DNA of 64,000 nucleotides, taken from the NCBI RefSeq assembly GCF_029023825.1, contig NZ_CP118957.1, forward strand, positions 2,317,794-2,381,793, given 5' to 3'. Below are positions 35,910-47,084 of this stretch, one piece after another. The position numbers were made by a program, and so were the translations under genes. The stretch's first letter is position 1. Each line of letters begins with the position of its first letter. The notes below the pieces were generated by a model. That model saw nothing but the letters and a program-made list of their open reading frames with translations. It was not told where the DNA came from and did not search any database. This DNA is from Enterococcus saccharolyticus subsp. saccharolyticus (lineage in GTDB: Bacteria > Bacillota > Bacilli > Lactobacillales > Enterococcaceae).

Positions 35910-38504
35910 TTACGCGTTATATGCATCAATAATAATTTGTTTCAATTCAGAAATTAGTGGTTCTTTTGGATTTGCTGTTGTACATTGATCTTCGTAAGCT
36001 AATTCTGCCATACGATCAACTGTTGTATCTAATGTTTCTTGAGTAACACCTTGTGCTTTCAAGTTCATTTCAATACCCAAGCTAGTTCCTAAATCAGCGA
36101 CTGCCGTTGCCAGTGCCTCAACTAATTCTTCGGTTGTTTCACCTTTTAGGCCTAAGAATTTCGCAATATCAGCGTAATCTTGATCCGCACGGAAGTAATC
36201 ATATTTAGGGAACATCGCATGTTTTTGTGGATCTTTTGCATTGTAACGAATAATGTGTGGCAACAAGATAGCATTGGTACGTCCATGTGGAATACCATAC
36301 TCCCCACCAATTTTATGCGCTATTGAGTGACAAATCCCTAAGAATGCATTGGCAAAGGCCATTCCTGCCATAGTTGAAGCATTATGCATTTTTTCACGAG
36401 ATTCCATGTCTGGTGTTTTGGTTGATTTTTCTAAGTTTTCAAAGACTAGTTTAATCGCTTGTAAACTTAAACCACGTGTGTAATCAGAAGCCATCACTGA
36501 AACGTATGACTCAATCGCATGCGTCAATACGTCCATTCCAGTGTCTGCTGTCACTGATGCTGGTACAGATAATACAAATTGTGGGTCAATGATTGCCACA
36601 TCTGGTGTTAACGCATAGTCAGCTAATGGATATTTCACATGCGTTTCGCTATCAGTAATAACCGCAAACGGTGTTACTTCTGAACCTGTTCCTGATGTTG
36701 TTGGAATACATACAAATTGTGTTTTTTCTGGTTTATCAATTTTGTACGTACGTTTGCGAATGTCTAAGAATTTTTGTTTGGCACCAAAGAATGATGTGTC
36801 TGGGTGTTCATAGAACATCCACATCCCTTTTGCCGCGTCCATCGCTGAACCACCACCTAGTGCAATCACTGTATCTGGTTTAAAATCAACCATCATTTCT
36901 GTTCCTTTGTAAACAGTATTCGTTGAAGGGTTTGGTTCAACATCAGAGAAGATTTCAATTTGCACTGGATTTTTACGACGAGCTAAGACTTCACGAACTG
37001 TATCTGCATAGCCGAATTGAACCATTCCTGGATCACAAACAATCATGACACGTTCAATATTTTCCATTTTTTCTAGATATAAAAGAGAATTTTTTTCAAA
37101 ATAGATTTTTGATGGTAATTTGAACCATTGCATATTATTTCTCCGTTTCGCCAAAGTTTTCACGTTGATTAAGTTCACAGCTGATACGTTACGAGAAACA
37201 GAATTTTTACCGTAAGAACCGCAACCTAATGTTAGTGATGGAATCATTTCGTTATAAATGTTACCAATCCCACCTTCTGCTGATGGTGTATTTACTAAAA
37301 TACGACAAGCTTTCATGCGTAAACCAAAACGTACTTGTAAGTTTTCATCTTCAGAATGAATCACTGCTGTATGTCCCAATCCACCTAAATTCAACATTGC
37401 TTCACATAAATCTAATCCGTGATCGGTATTTTTCGCTTTAATCATCGCCAATACTGGAGATAATTTTTCACGAGACAATGGATAGTCTGCGCCTACACCT
37501 TCTAATTCAGCGATTAACATTTTTGTTCCTGCTGGTACTTTAATTCCTGCTAATTCAGCAATTTCGATTGCTGAATGTCCAACAATCGCTGGGTTTACTG
37601 CATATTTTCCTTCGTTCATCACGGCATCTTCTAGTTTTTGTAATTCACTTGGTTTTACAAAGTATACTTGATGTGCTTGGAATTCTGCTTTAACAGCTGC
37701 ATAAATTTCACGGTCAACAATCACTGCTTGTTCAGATGCACAAATCATCCCATTATCAAATGTTTTTGAAACGATTAAGTCATTTACAGCACGTTTGATT
37801 TTTGCTGTTTTTTCAATATAGGCTGGTACGTTACCCGGTCCAACACCTAATGCTGGTTTACCAGTTGAGTAGGCTGATTTCACCATGCCAGCACCACCTG
37901 TTGCTAATACAATCGCAATTCCCGGATGATTCATTAAGCCTTGGGTTGCTTCAATTGATGGATGTTCAATCCATTGTATACAGTTTTCAGGAGCACCCGC
38001 TGCAACGGCTGCATCGCGCACCACACGCGCTGCTTCCGCAGAACATTTTTGCGCACTTGGATGGAAGGCAAAAACGATTGGGTTACGTGTTTTCAAAGCA
38101 ATCATTGCTTTAAAGATAGTGGTTGATGTTGGATTGGTTGTTGGTGTTACCCCACAAACAACACCCACTGGTTCAGCAATTTCAATGATTCCTTTTTGTT
38201 TATCTTCATTAATAATGCCTACTGTTTTATCATGTTTGATATTATTCCAAATATATTCAGAAGCATACATATTTTTAATTGCTTTGTCTTCATAAACTCC
38301 GCGACCAGTTTCTTCAACTGCCATTTTTGCTAAAGGCATGTGTTGGTTTAACGCAGCCATTGCCATTTCATGCACAATGTGGTCAACTTTTTCTTGATCA
38401 AAATTTTCCATTTCTTTCAAAGCGACATTTGCTTTCACTGCCAAATCGTCAATCATCACTGATACATCAATAGTTCCAACTTCTTTTTCTACTGTCTTAG
38501 CCAT
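35910..38504 (-). CDS. adhE: Bifunctional acetaldehyde-CoA / alcohol dehydrogenase
   Basis: This 864-residue protein has an N-terminal CoA-acylating aldehyde dehydrogenase (catalytic Cys in FDNGMICASEQAVIV). A linker near 440 and a C-terminal iron-dependent alcohol dehydrogenase follow (GGGSAMDAAK, metal-binding GICHSIAHKIGGEYGIPHGR). It reduces acetyl-CoA to ethanol and reoxidises NADH during fermentation. AGGAGG lies 7 bases before the ATG. It is monocistronic, with Rex-like boxes upstream. Confidence 0.97.
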   Translation of the reverse strand: MAKTVEKEVGTIDVSVMIDDLAVKANVALKEMENFDQEKVDHIVHEMAMAALNQHMPLAKMAVEETGRGVYEDKAIKNMYASEYIWNNIKHDKTVGIINEDKQKGIIEIAEPVGVVCGVTPTTNPTSTTIFKAMIALKTRNPIVFAFHPSAQKCSAEAARVVRDAAVAAGAPENCIQWIEHPSIEATQGLMNHPGIAIVLATGGAGMVKSAYSTGKPALGVGPGNVPAYIEKTAKIKRAVNDLIVSKTFDNGMICASEQAVIVDREIYAAVKAEFQAHQVYFVKPSELQKLEDAVMNEGKYAVNPAIVGHSAIEIAELAGIKVPAGTKMLIAELEGVGADYPLSREKLSPVLAMIKAKNTDHGLDLCEAMLNLGGLGHTAVIHSEDENLQVRFGLRMKACRILVNTPSAEGGIGNIYNEMIPSLTLGCGSYGKNSVSRNVSAVNLINVKTLAKRRNNMQWFKLPSKIYFEKNSLLYLEKMENIERVMIVCDPGMVQFGYADTVREVLARRKNPVQIEIFSDVEPNPSTNTVYKGTEMMVDFKPDTVIALGGGSAMDAAKGMWMFYEHPDTSFFGAKQKFLDIRKRTYKIDKPEKTQFVCIPTTSGTGSEVTPFAVITDSETHVKYPLADYALTPDVAIIDPQFVLSVPASVTADTGMDVLTHAIESYVSVMASDYTRGLSLQAIKLVFENLEKSTKTPDMESREKMHNASTMAGMAFANAFLGICHSIAHKIGGEYGIPHGRTNAILLPHIIRYNAKDPQKHAMFPKYDYFRADQDYADIAKFLGLKGETTEELVEALATAVADLGTSLGIEMNLKAQGVTQETLDTTVDRMAELAYEDQCTTANPKEPLISELKQIIIDAYNA

Positions 38505-38535
38505 GGTAATCCTCCTAAAGATTATCTACTTTTTA

Positions 38536-38553
38536 TTGTTAACTATTTCACAT
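38536..38553 (-). promoter_or_regulatory. Rex-like box 1 upstream of adhE
   Basis: On the minus strand ATGTGAAATAGTTAACAA matches the Rex consensus TTGTGAAATATTTCACAA at 15 of 18 positions, about 30 bp before the start codon. Rex would repress adhE when NADH is low. Confidence 0.55.
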
Positions 38554-38593
38554 ATAGAATGATACACGATTATTTTAGATTTGTAAAGAGTTT

Positions 38594-38611
38594 TAGTGAT
38601 ATTTTTCACAA
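38594..38611. promoter_or_regulatory. Rex-like box 2 upstream of adhE
   Basis: TAGTGATATTTTTCACAA also matches the Rex palindrome at 15 of 18 positions, 58 bp from box 1. Two boxes before adhE fit redox control of ethanol formation. Confidence 0.55.
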
Positions 38612-38736
38612 TTAATTTTAAAAAAATTTTTTTGAACATTTTTATCACTTTACTACCAACATTTCAAATCTCACGTTATACTGATAACAGCGAAATATTT
38701 CACTCAAGAAAACGTGGTAGAAAGAGGTTTGTCATA

Positions 38737-38928
38737 GTGTATAAAAAACGTCAAATAGCACTTGGGATTTTAGCTTTCATTATCTTCTGCACCTTATTTG
38801 CTTTCACACGACATTTACGTCGTCCCCCTGCTTCAATCATGCAAGATGCCTTTCAATTATTGCTTTATCTTTTTTTATTTGTCGTCGAAGGGTTGGTTTT
38901 ATACATTGCCTTACGCAAAAGGAAATAA
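38737..38928 (+). CDS. Small two-segment membrane protein
   Basis: This 63-residue protein starts with GTG (AGAGG nine bases upstream): a basic start KKRQ, membrane segment IALGILAFIIFCTLFAF, loop RHLRRPPASIMQDAF and a second segment LLLYLFLFVVEGLVLYIAL, with a basic tail. I do not recognise the family. It is divergent from adhE and closed by a terminator, so it is its own transcription unit. Confidence 0.65.
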   Translation: MYKKRQIALGILAFIIFCTLFAFTRHLRRPPASIMQDAFQLLLYLFLFVVEGLVLYIALRKRK

Positions 38929-38974
38929 AATACCGCAAGAGAATGTCTATCAGATTCTCTTGCGGTATTGTTTT
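38927..38974. terminator. Bidirectional terminator
   Basis: ATACCGCAAGAGAAT pairs with ATTCTCTTGCGGTAT, with A and T runs at the ends. It ends the small gene on the left and yajC on the right. Confidence 0.9.
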
Positions 38975-39269
38975 AGTCTTCTTTTGTTTCTTCAACGATT
39001 GTTACTTCTTCAGAAACTGATGGGGCTTGAACCGTACGAATTGATGCACGATCAAACTCTAAGTAAATCCCGTCACAATCAATTTCTACCGTATTTTTTG
39101 TTTCATTAATCGCTGAAATAACACCGTGTAAACCACCGATTGTTACTACACGACTACCAATTTGCATACTGTCTAATAAACTTTGACGTTGTTGCTGTTG
39201 TTTCTTTTGAGAACGTTGCATGAAAAACAACATTGCCGCAATCGGTAAAATCATAATAAGCATTTCCAT
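38973..39269 (-). CDS. yajC: Preprotein translocase subunit YajC
   Basis: This 98-residue protein has one N-terminal membrane segment (MLIMILPIAAMLFFMQRSQKK) and the YajC domain SMQIGSRVVTIGGLHGVISAI. YajC joins SecDF at the Sec translocon. The ATG at 39269 has GAGGTG upstream; a GTG three codons earlier is part of that site. It follows tgt by 69 bp, the usual tgt-yajC order. Confidence 0.94.
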   Translation of the reverse strand: MEMLIMILPIAAMLFFMQRSQKKQQQQRQSLLDSMQIGSRVVTIGGLHGVISAINETKNTVEIDCDGIYLEFDRASIRTVQAPSVSEEVTIVEETKED

Positions 39270-39338
39270 TTTTTTCACCTCAATATTTTAAGCTTCCTTT
39301 TTTACTTTAGCAGATGCGCTTTAAATTCACTAGCTTTT

Positions 39339-40484
<1,146 letters not shown>

Positions 40485-40655
40485 TCATTTCCCTACTTTC
40501 TTTAGTTAATAAATACCTCTCTCCATCATAAATCGTAGGGGGGCATTTTGCAACTCTGGAGGAGCAAAGGAGCTTTTTTACCGTTTCTTTTTTCTTAACG
40601 TTATTTTTTTGTTACACTGACAATGTACCATATATTATTGAAAGGAGACGATAAG

Positions 40656-41351
40656 ATGAAAACAAATGCTGAATTAAAAATGGAAGCGAAACAAATGCTT
40701 CAAGGACGCTGGAAAGAAAGTGTTTTAATGTGCGTGATTCCGACGTTAATCGCTATTTTAAGTGTCATTGTCATCGCTATCTTAATGATTCCGGTGTTAG
40801 TTATTACACAAGATTTTCCAAGCTATGTTGATGGTTCAATGACATCTACTGGAGATTCTAGCGGTGGTTCTGGTGGCGGATTTGTCAGTGGCTTAATCGG
40901 TACTTACTTCACTGTTGCTATCGGTTGGACATTTTTAGATGTCTTTCGTGGACGTAAAGTAATGATTGAACCATTCAGAGATATTTTCCGTAGCTTCCGT
41001 TCCCCTTATGCGTTATCTGTTTTAGTCGTGTATCTTTTAACAACGATTTTCACAACGTTGTGGTCATTATTACTTGTGATTCCAGGTATCATCAAATATT
41101 ATTCTTACTCACAAGCCTACATGATTTATTACGATACAGTTGAAGAGACTGGCGAACGACCAGGGTATTTAGATACCATCACTGCTAGTCGTCGTTTAAT
41201 GGACGGCTACAAAGGACAGTTGTTCTTATTAGATTTAAGCTTTATCGGTTGGCATCTCTTAGCCATTGCAACATTAGGGATTGGTTATTTATGGTTAACG
41301 CCATATATCGAAGCAACTAAAGCAGCATTTTATAACAATTTACCGAAATAA
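40656..41351 (+). CDS. DUF975 family membrane protein
   Basis: This 231-residue protein begins MKTNAELKMEAKQMLQGRWKESV, the typical DUF975 start. It has several membrane segments, including VLVVYLLTTIFTTLWSLLLVIPGI. The KYYSYSQAYMIYYD motif and the repeated DTITASRRLMDGYKGQLF identify the family. Its function is unknown. The ATG at 40656 follows AAAGGAGACG. It stands alone, with a terminator after it. Confidence 0.88.
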   Translation: MKTNAELKMEAKQMLQGRWKESVLMCVIPTLIAILSVIVIAILMIPVLVITQDFPSYVDGSMTSTGDSSGGSGGGFVSGLIGTYFTVAIGWTFLDVFRGRKVMIEPFRDIFRSFRSPYALSVLVVYLLTTIFTTLWSLLLVIPGIIKYYSYSQAYMIYYDTVEETGERPGYLDTITASRRLMDGYKGQLFLLDLSFIGWHLLAIATLGIGYLWLTPYIEATKAAFYNNLPK

Positions 41352-41353
41352 GT

Positions 41354-41397
41354 AAAAACCACGGATTCGCTAACTACTCGAATCCGTGGTTTTTTAT
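41354..41397. terminator. Bidirectional terminator
   Basis: ACCACGGATTCG pairs with CGAATCCGTGGT and is followed by TTTTTTA. It lies between convergent genes. Confidence 0.9.
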
Positions 41398-41417
41398 TTG
41401 TTACTATTCTAAACAAA

Positions 41418-44048
41418 TTAATCTTCTTCTGGTAATTTATGGAACTTAATCATTTCGTTAACAAATACTGGTACAAATGATAACGCAATGGCTAACATCC
41501 AATGATTCAAACCAACAGGAACTAAGTTAAATAGTTCTTGGGTGAATGGTAATAACGCAATGACAGTCGTGATGATAATCGCTAGTACAGCCATTTCAAA
41601 TAACGATTTATTTGAAGATATTTTTACTTGGAAAATCGATTTTTCACTGCGCACGTTAAAGACGTGGATAATTGATGAATAAGCTAAGATCAAGAAAGCG
41701 ACTGTTTGTCCTACTTCATGACTAGCACTTACCCAAGGGCTTACGCCATCAACAAATGCGCCTAAATAGAAACCAAATAACGTAACAATTGTAAAGACTA
41801 ATGAGTTAATACCAATTTTTTGCCATAAACCACGAGCAAAGATACTTTCTTTTGGTGAAATCGGTGTTTCATCCATAATGCCATCTGTTGCTGGTTCTTT
41901 TCCTAAAGCAAATCCTGGCAATCCATCGGCAACTACGTTAACAAACAATAATTGTACCGCTGTAAATGGGGCACCCCATCCAAGTAACATCGCAATTAAT
42001 ACAATGAAAATCTCAGAAATATTACAACTTAACAAGAAATTCACGGCCTTACGAATATTTTGATATACTGTACGACCTTGTTCTACAGCATCAACAATCG
42101 TGGCAAAGTTATCATCGGTTAATACTATATCGGCAGCACCTTTAGCCACATCAGTTCCGGTAATCCCCATCGCACAACCTACATCACTCGCTTTTAAGGC
42201 AGGTGCATCATTGACACCATCACCGGTCATCGCTACGGTTGCACCGGTACGTTGCCATGATTGGACAATCCGAATTTTATCTTCTGGTGTCACACGTGCA
42301 TACACAGAATACTCTTTTACATTACGGTCTAAGTCTTCTTCTGACATTTCACGTAATTGCGCACCTGTTAACGCTTTGTCGCCTTTTTGTAAGATACCTA
42401 ATTCTTTGGCAATCGCACTAGCAGTGACAACGTGGTCACCAGTAATCATCACTGTTTTAATGCCAGCTTTTTTCGCACGCGCAATTGCGGCTTTACTTTC
42501 TGGACGTGGTGGATCAATCATTCCGATTAAACCAACTAGTTTCAACTCACGCTCTAAAAATTCAGAGGTCATTTCAGTTGGTTCTTCATCATACACGCGG
42601 TAACCCACAGCAATAACACGTAACGCTTTTTTACCAAAACGGTCGTTAACAACCGTTGCTTGATCTAAATCACCAAAACGGAAAAGTGGTAATAAAACAT
42701 CAAAAGCGCCTTTGGTAACTGAGATATATTTTTTCCCACGTTTATGAACAGTTGTCATCATTTTACGTGTTGAATCAAACGGAATTTCACCAATTCTTGG
42801 GAATTCTTCGCGTAATTCTTTTTGTGAATGGTAATTTTCTTGAATTGAACGAACAATCGCAATTTCAGTTGGATTACCAATATAGTTTAGTTCATCTTTT
42901 TCTTGTTCAATTACAACATCGGTACATAAAGCAGCAATTTTCAAGACTTCCATGGCTTCTTCCGTCATCGCATCTTCGGTATCGACAACTTCATCTCCAT
43001 GTGCCCAAACACGACGAACAGTCATTTTGTTTTGGGTCAATGTTCCAGTTTTATCTGAACAAATAACACTCGCTGAACCCAATGTTTCTACGGCTGGCAA
43101 ACGACGAATAATCGCATTTTTCTTCGCCATTTTTTGGACACCAAATGCCAATGCTAAGGTAACAATAACCATTAATGTTTCTGGTACTGCGGCAACTGCT
43201 AAAGAAACCGAAGTCATAAACATATCCAATAATGGTTCACCTTGCATGTATCCTAAACCAAAGACAATCGCTGCAGCAACTAAAGCAATCAAACTGATAC
43301 GTTTTCCTAAACTATTCAAACGTGCTTGTAATGGTGTTATTTGGTTAGTACTTTCATTTAGTAAACCAGCAATTTTACCCATTTCTGTTTGCATGCCTGT
43401 CGCAGTAACAATTGCTTGTCCACGTCCATTAACCACTGTACAACCTTTAAATAACATGTTGATTTGGTCACCTAAGTTTTCATCTTGTATCGCCACAAAA
43501 TCAACTTCTTTTTCGACAGGTTCACTTTCACCAGTCAATGCAGATTCTTCCACACGTAATTGTGACCCTTTAATAATGCGGGCATCGGCAACGATCATTG
43601 AACCATTTTCGATAACTAACGTATCACCAACAACGACTTCTTCGGCGTCAATCTCTAACAATTGACCTCCTCGAATAACTAAAGCCGTCTGTTTATTCAT
43701 GTCTTGCAAGGCGGCTAATGCTTTTTCAGCATTTCCTTCTTGAACAATTGCTAATACTGAGTTGATAATAACGATGGCAATAATTAAAATTCCTTCAAAT
43801 AAATCACCGTGATCTGTGGCTACGGCAGTATAAAATGAAATGGCTGCTGCGACTAATAAGACAATTGTCGTAAAGTCAGACAGACTATGTAAAATTTTCT
43901 TCACCATCGACTCTTTTGGTGCTTCTTCAAAACGATTACGTCCGTCTTTTTCCAAACGCTCAGATGCTTGTTGTTGTGTTAACCCATCTTGACTTGTCGC
44001 TTGTAACTCCTGACGAACCTCTTCTATAGTTTTTTTGTATGCTTCCAT
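41418..44048 (-). CDS. Cation-transporting P-type ATPase (P2A, calcium-type)
   Basis: This 876-residue P2-type ATPase has a cation_ATPase_N domain, TGES, ICSDKTGTLTQNKMTV, the KGAFDVLL nucleotide segment, [13 protein letters not shown] and ten membrane segments. The membrane-6 motif FVNVVADGLPG fits the Ca2+ ATPase group. In membrane 4 the usual PEGLP reads PETLM (VAAVPETLMVIVTLALAFG), so ion specificity is uncertain. It is monocistronic; GAGGGG precedes the ATG. Confidence 0.88.
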   Translation of the reverse strand: MEAYKKTIEEVRQELQATSQDGLTQQQASERLEKDGRNRFEEAPKESMVKKILHSLSDFTTIVLLVAAAISFYTAVATDHGDLFEGILIIAIVIINSVLAIVQEGNAEKALAALQDMNKQTALVIRGGQLLEIDAEEVVVGDTLVIENGSMIVADARIIKGSQLRVEESALTGESEPVEKEVDFVAIQDENLGDQINMLFKGCTVVNGRGQAIVTATGMQTEMGKIAGLLNESTNQITPLQARLNSLGKRISLIALVAAAIVFGLGYMQGEPLLDMFMTSVSLAVAAVPETLMVIVTLALAFGVQKMAKKNAIIRRLPAVETLGSASVICSDKTGTLTQNKMTVRRVWAHGDEVVDTEDAMTEEAMEVLKIAALCTDVVIEQEKDELNYIGNPTEIAIVRSIQENYHSQKELREEFPRIGEIPFDSTRKMMTTVHKRGKKYISVTKGAFDVLLPLFRFGDLDQATVVNDRFGKKALRVIAVGYRVYDEEPTEMTSEFLERELKLVGLIGMIDPPRPESKAAIARAKKAGIKTVMITGDHVVTASAIAKELGILQKGDKALTGAQLREMSEEDLDRNVKEYSVYARVTPEDKIRIVQSWQRTGATVAMTGDGVNDAPALKASDVGCAMGITGTDVAKGAADIVLTDDNFATIVDAVEQGRTVYQNIRKAVNFLLSCNISEIFIVLIAMLLGWGAPFTAVQLLFVNVVADGLPGFALGKEPATDGIMDETPISPKESIFARGLWQKIGINSLVFTIVTLFGFYLGAFVDGVSPWVSASHEVGQTVAFLILAYSSIIHVFNVRSEKSIFQVKISSNKSLFEMAVLAIIITTVIALLPFTQELFNLVPVGLNHWMLAIALSFVPVFVNEMIKFHKLPEED

Positions 44049-44245
44049 TAAACCCCTCCTTTGCGTATATATCTACTGTAACATGAACTTTTCCTATTGT
44101 GCAACATTCAACTTAGGTTATCCAAAACTATTAAATAATTTTTCAAATTCATCATAAAAAATGAATAGAGTCTCGGTATTTTTTTGATTTTTATCTATAT
44201 CCTCTTCACAATTTCTTCTTATTTCCATGATAAAATGCTTTATAT

Positions 44246-44274
44246 TTGTAAACACTAACATTTTATGGTATCCT
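44246..44274 (+). promoter_or_regulatory. Promoter of the structured RNA
   Basis: TTGTAA (44246-44251), 17 bp and TATCCT (44269-44274) precede the RNA; its first paired base is at 44285. Confidence 0.6.
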
Positions 44275-44281
44275 TTGAGTG

Positions 44282-44578
44282 TAAGGAAGGTGCGTTACTT
44301 GTTGAGTCGGTTCACAATAAATAACAGCACAACAAAAAGTTGTCACAGTTACAAGTTTCACCTAGTATTTTGAAAGTAAACGTAATGAATGTTTCAACGC
44401 TACACCCTTCTTTTATAGAAGAGCATGAACCCCATTGTAACAAAACTTGCTAAAAAATTAGTGTTGAGTTTGTATTTCCAGACAAGATTTTTGTTCCATG
44501 TACCACGCATAATGACTCAACAAAGCCTTCCAAAGTAAAAGACGATTGCCACGTAAATTGTGGCAATCGTTTTTTTGT
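44282..44578 (+). ncRNA. Unidentified structured RNA, about 295 nt
   Basis: A promoter, a long-range closing helix and a terminator define this unit in a 540-bp gap without ORFs. The 5' GGAAGGT (44285) pairs with GCCTTCC (44525-44531), and TTGTTGAGTC (44299-44308) pairs perfectly with GACTCAACAA (44514-44523), more than 200 nt apart. Small inner hairpins such as CTTCTTTTATAGAAG are present. It ends at ACGATTGCCAC/GTGGCAATCGT plus seven T (44541-44578). It does not look like tmRNA, RNase P or SRP RNA. 6S RNA would share the closed-ends design but is usually shorter. Confidence 0.62.
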
Positions 44579-44587
44579 TTATTGGAA

Positions 44588-45619
44588 TTACTTAACAAAC
44601 ATTGCATCACCAAAACTAAAGAAACGGTAACGTTCTTCCACTGCGTGTTGGTAGGCAGCTAACGTTTGTTCGCGCCCAGCAAAGGCACTCACGAGCATCA
44701 CCAGTGTTGATTTTGGCAAATGGAAATTAGTTGAAAAAGCATCGACTACTTTAAATTCATATCCTGGAGTAATAAAAATACTTGTCCATCCACTATCCGC
44801 TTGAATGGCACCATCAAATTTTGTTCCAATGGTTTCCAATGTTCGAATGGATGTCGTACCAACTGCGACAATGCGTCCACCATTGGCTTTGACTTGATTT
44901 AATTTTTCAGCAGCCTCTTCGGTCAAACGATAAAATTCACTGTGCATTTCATGTTCCGCAATATTGTCAACGCTCACTGGACGAAATGTTCCTAGACCAA
45001 CGTGGAGTGTTAAGAAAACCAACTCAATTCCTTTGGCTTGAATTTTTTCCAATAATTCTTCAGTAAAATGTAAACCGGCTGTTGGTGCTGCCGCTGAGCC
45101 GTTTTCTTTGGCATACACCGTTTGATAACGATCAGGATCTTCCAAACGTTCTTTGATGTATGGCGGTAGTGGCATTTCACCTAATGATTCTAAGATTTCC
45201 AAGAAAATACCATCGTAGCTAAATTCAATAATACGACCACCATGAGTTAATTCTTCTTTCACGGTTGCTTTCAAGCGACCATCACCAAATGAAATTTCTG
45301 TGCCTATTTTAGCGCGTTTCGCTGGTTTGATTAGGGTTTCCCATGTATCGCCCTCTGTATTGTTTAACAATAAAATCTCTAAATGCGCACCTGTTTCGAC
45401 TTTTTCACCGTATAAACGTGCGGGTAATACGCGGGTGTCATTCATCACTAGCGCATCGCCTTCGTTTAATTCATCGATGATATCATAAAAATGTTTGTCT
45501 TCCATGTTTCCAGTTTTTGAATCTAAGACAAGTAAACGTGAACTTGTACGATCCGTTAAAGGAGTTTGTGCAATTAATTCTTCTGGTAACTCAAAATCAA
45601 AATCTTCCGTTGTTAGCAT
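44588..45619 (-). CDS. queA: S-adenosylmethionine:tRNA ribosyltransferase-isomerase
   Basis: This 343-residue enzyme has [23 protein letters not shown] at the N terminus, the family block [35 protein letters not shown] and the C-terminal [12 protein letters not shown]. It adds the ribosyl part of SAM to preQ1 in tRNA. The ATG at 45619 gives the standard MLTTEDFDF start; an upstream in-frame extension is not family-like. Confidence 0.96.
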   Translation of the reverse strand: MLTTEDFDFELPEELIAQTPLTDRTSSRLLVLDSKTGNMEDKHFYDIIDELNEGDALVMNDTRVLPARLYGEKVETGAHLEILLLNNTEGDTWETLIKPAKRAKIGTEISFGDGRLKATVKEELTHGGRIIEFSYDGIFLEILESLGEMPLPPYIKERLEDPDRYQTVYAKENGSAAAPTAGLHFTEELLEKIQAKGIELVFLTLHVGLGTFRPVSVDNIAEHEMHSEFYRLTEEAAEKLNQVKANGGRIVAVGTTSIRTLETIGTKFDGAIQADSGWTSIFITPGYEFKVVDAFSTNFHLPKSTLVMLVSAFAGREQTLAAYQHAVEERYRFFSFGDAMFVK

Positions 45620-45904
45620 GTTCTTCACTCTTTCTTTCTCAATCTGCCTACTCATTTTAGCACTTTTTTTCAAAAAGTTTCAAAAAAATGGATTTCTCCT
45701 GTTTATTTTCTTAGAAAACATCAGTTATCCTTACAGGTACAAGGGATAGCGCATTTGGTCTTTGATGTGAAACATTTTGATTTTCGCTCGTTTCCCGCCT
45801 ATTTGACAACGTTCTCAATATATTATTGTTTGTATTTTTCGACAATTTTGTTCATACTATTACTAACAGGTACACTAAAAATAAATAATTTGAGGTGAAA
45901 ATCA

Positions 45905-47080
45905 ATGATTGAGTTTCAACATGTATCAAAAATTTATAAAGGTGGAAAAGTTGCTGTCGAAGATATTCATTTATCATTTGAGAAAGGCGAATTCATTTGC
46001 TTTATCGGAACCAGCGGAAGTGGGAAAACAACTTCCATGCGGATGATTAATCGAATGACTGAACCAACAAAAGGAAAAATTCTCATCGATGGACAGGATA
46101 TTCAAAAAATGAACCCTGTCGAATTGCGCCGTAAAATCGGTTATGTCATTCAAAGTATTGGCTTAATGCCGCATATGACGATTCGCGAAAACATCACGCT
46201 AGTTCCTAAATTACTCAAAGTTTCTCAAGACGAACGGAACGCAATTGCTGAACGAATGATTGATTTAGTAGAATTACCCCGAGAAATGCTCGATCGGTAT
46301 CCCCATGAATTATCAGGTGGACAACAACAGCGAATTGGTGTCGTACGTGCCTTAGCAGCCGATCAAGACATTATTTTAATGGATGAACCATTTGGTGCCC
46401 TTGACCCGATTACACGTGATTCATTACAAGATTTAGTCAAGGATTTGCAAGAACGTTTAGGGAAAACGATTGTATTCGTGACCCATGATATGGACGAAGC
46501 GTTAAAACTTTCTAGTCGCATTGCGATTATGAGCGAAGGTAAAGTCATTCAATTTGATACTCCTTCAAACATCTTGAAACATCCGGCAAATACATTTGTT
46601 GAAGAATTAATCGGTGAAGACCGTCTCTTACAAGCCAAACCAGATACGACACCGGTTAGTGAAGTCATGCTAAAAACAGCCGTTACCATTACGCCAGAGA
46701 AATCCTTGCAAGAAGCGATTAAACTAATGCGTGAAAAACGCGTAGATACCCTACTAGTAACAGATAATCAACACATTTTAAAAGGTTATATTGATATCGA
46801 ATCAATTACCCAACACCGTGGCAACTCCAGTAGTGTCGGCGATATTTTAAAAACTGATGTCTTTTTCGTTAAAGAAACTGCTTTATTGCGTAATACGTTA
46901 CGCCGTATTTTAACGCGTGGTTTAAAATATGTACCGGTTGTCGATGACAAGCAACGTGTCGTTGGTATTTTAACCCGTGCCTCTTTAGTAGACATTGTCT
47001 ACGACGTTCTTTGGGGAGAAGAACAATCGATTATAGAAGCAGTTGAGGCATTCAATCCTGAAGAAATAAAGGGGGTCTAG
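45905..47080 (+). CDS. opuCA: Glycine betaine/carnitine/choline ABC transporter ATP-binding protein
   Basis: This 391-residue ATPase has Walker A GTSGSGKTT, signature LSGGQQQR and Walker B IILMDEPFGALDP, then two CBS domains (~255-370) that sense ionic strength in this family. AATTTGAGGTG precedes the ATG. It opens a four-gene operon whose order (ATPase, permease, lipoprotein, permease) is that of opuC. Exact substrate range cannot be told from sequence. Confidence 0.93.
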   Translation: MIEFQHVSKIYKGGKVAVEDIHLSFEKGEFICFIGTSGSGKTTSMRMINRMTEPTKGKILIDGQDIQKMNPVELRRKIGYVIQSIGLMPHMTIRENITLVPKLLKVSQDERNAIAERMIDLVELPREMLDRYPHELSGGQQQRIGVVRALAADQDIILMDEPFGALDPITRDSLQDLVKDLQERLGKTIVFVTHDMDEALKLSSRIAIMSEGKVIQFDTPSNILKHPANTFVEELIGEDRLLQAKPDTTPVSEVMLKTAVTITPEKSLQEAIKLMREKRVDTLLVTDNQHILKGYIDIESITQHRGNSSSVGDILKTDVFFVKETALLRNTLRRILTRGLKYVPVVDDKQRVVGILTRASLVDIVYDVLWGEEQSIIEAVEAFNPEEIKGV

Positions 47081-47084
47081 TCTG

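Noticed and set aside
44282-44578. Calling the structured RNA 6S RNA
   Set aside because: The closed-end design fits, but it is longer than usual 6S RNA and I cannot show the central bubble; left unnamed.
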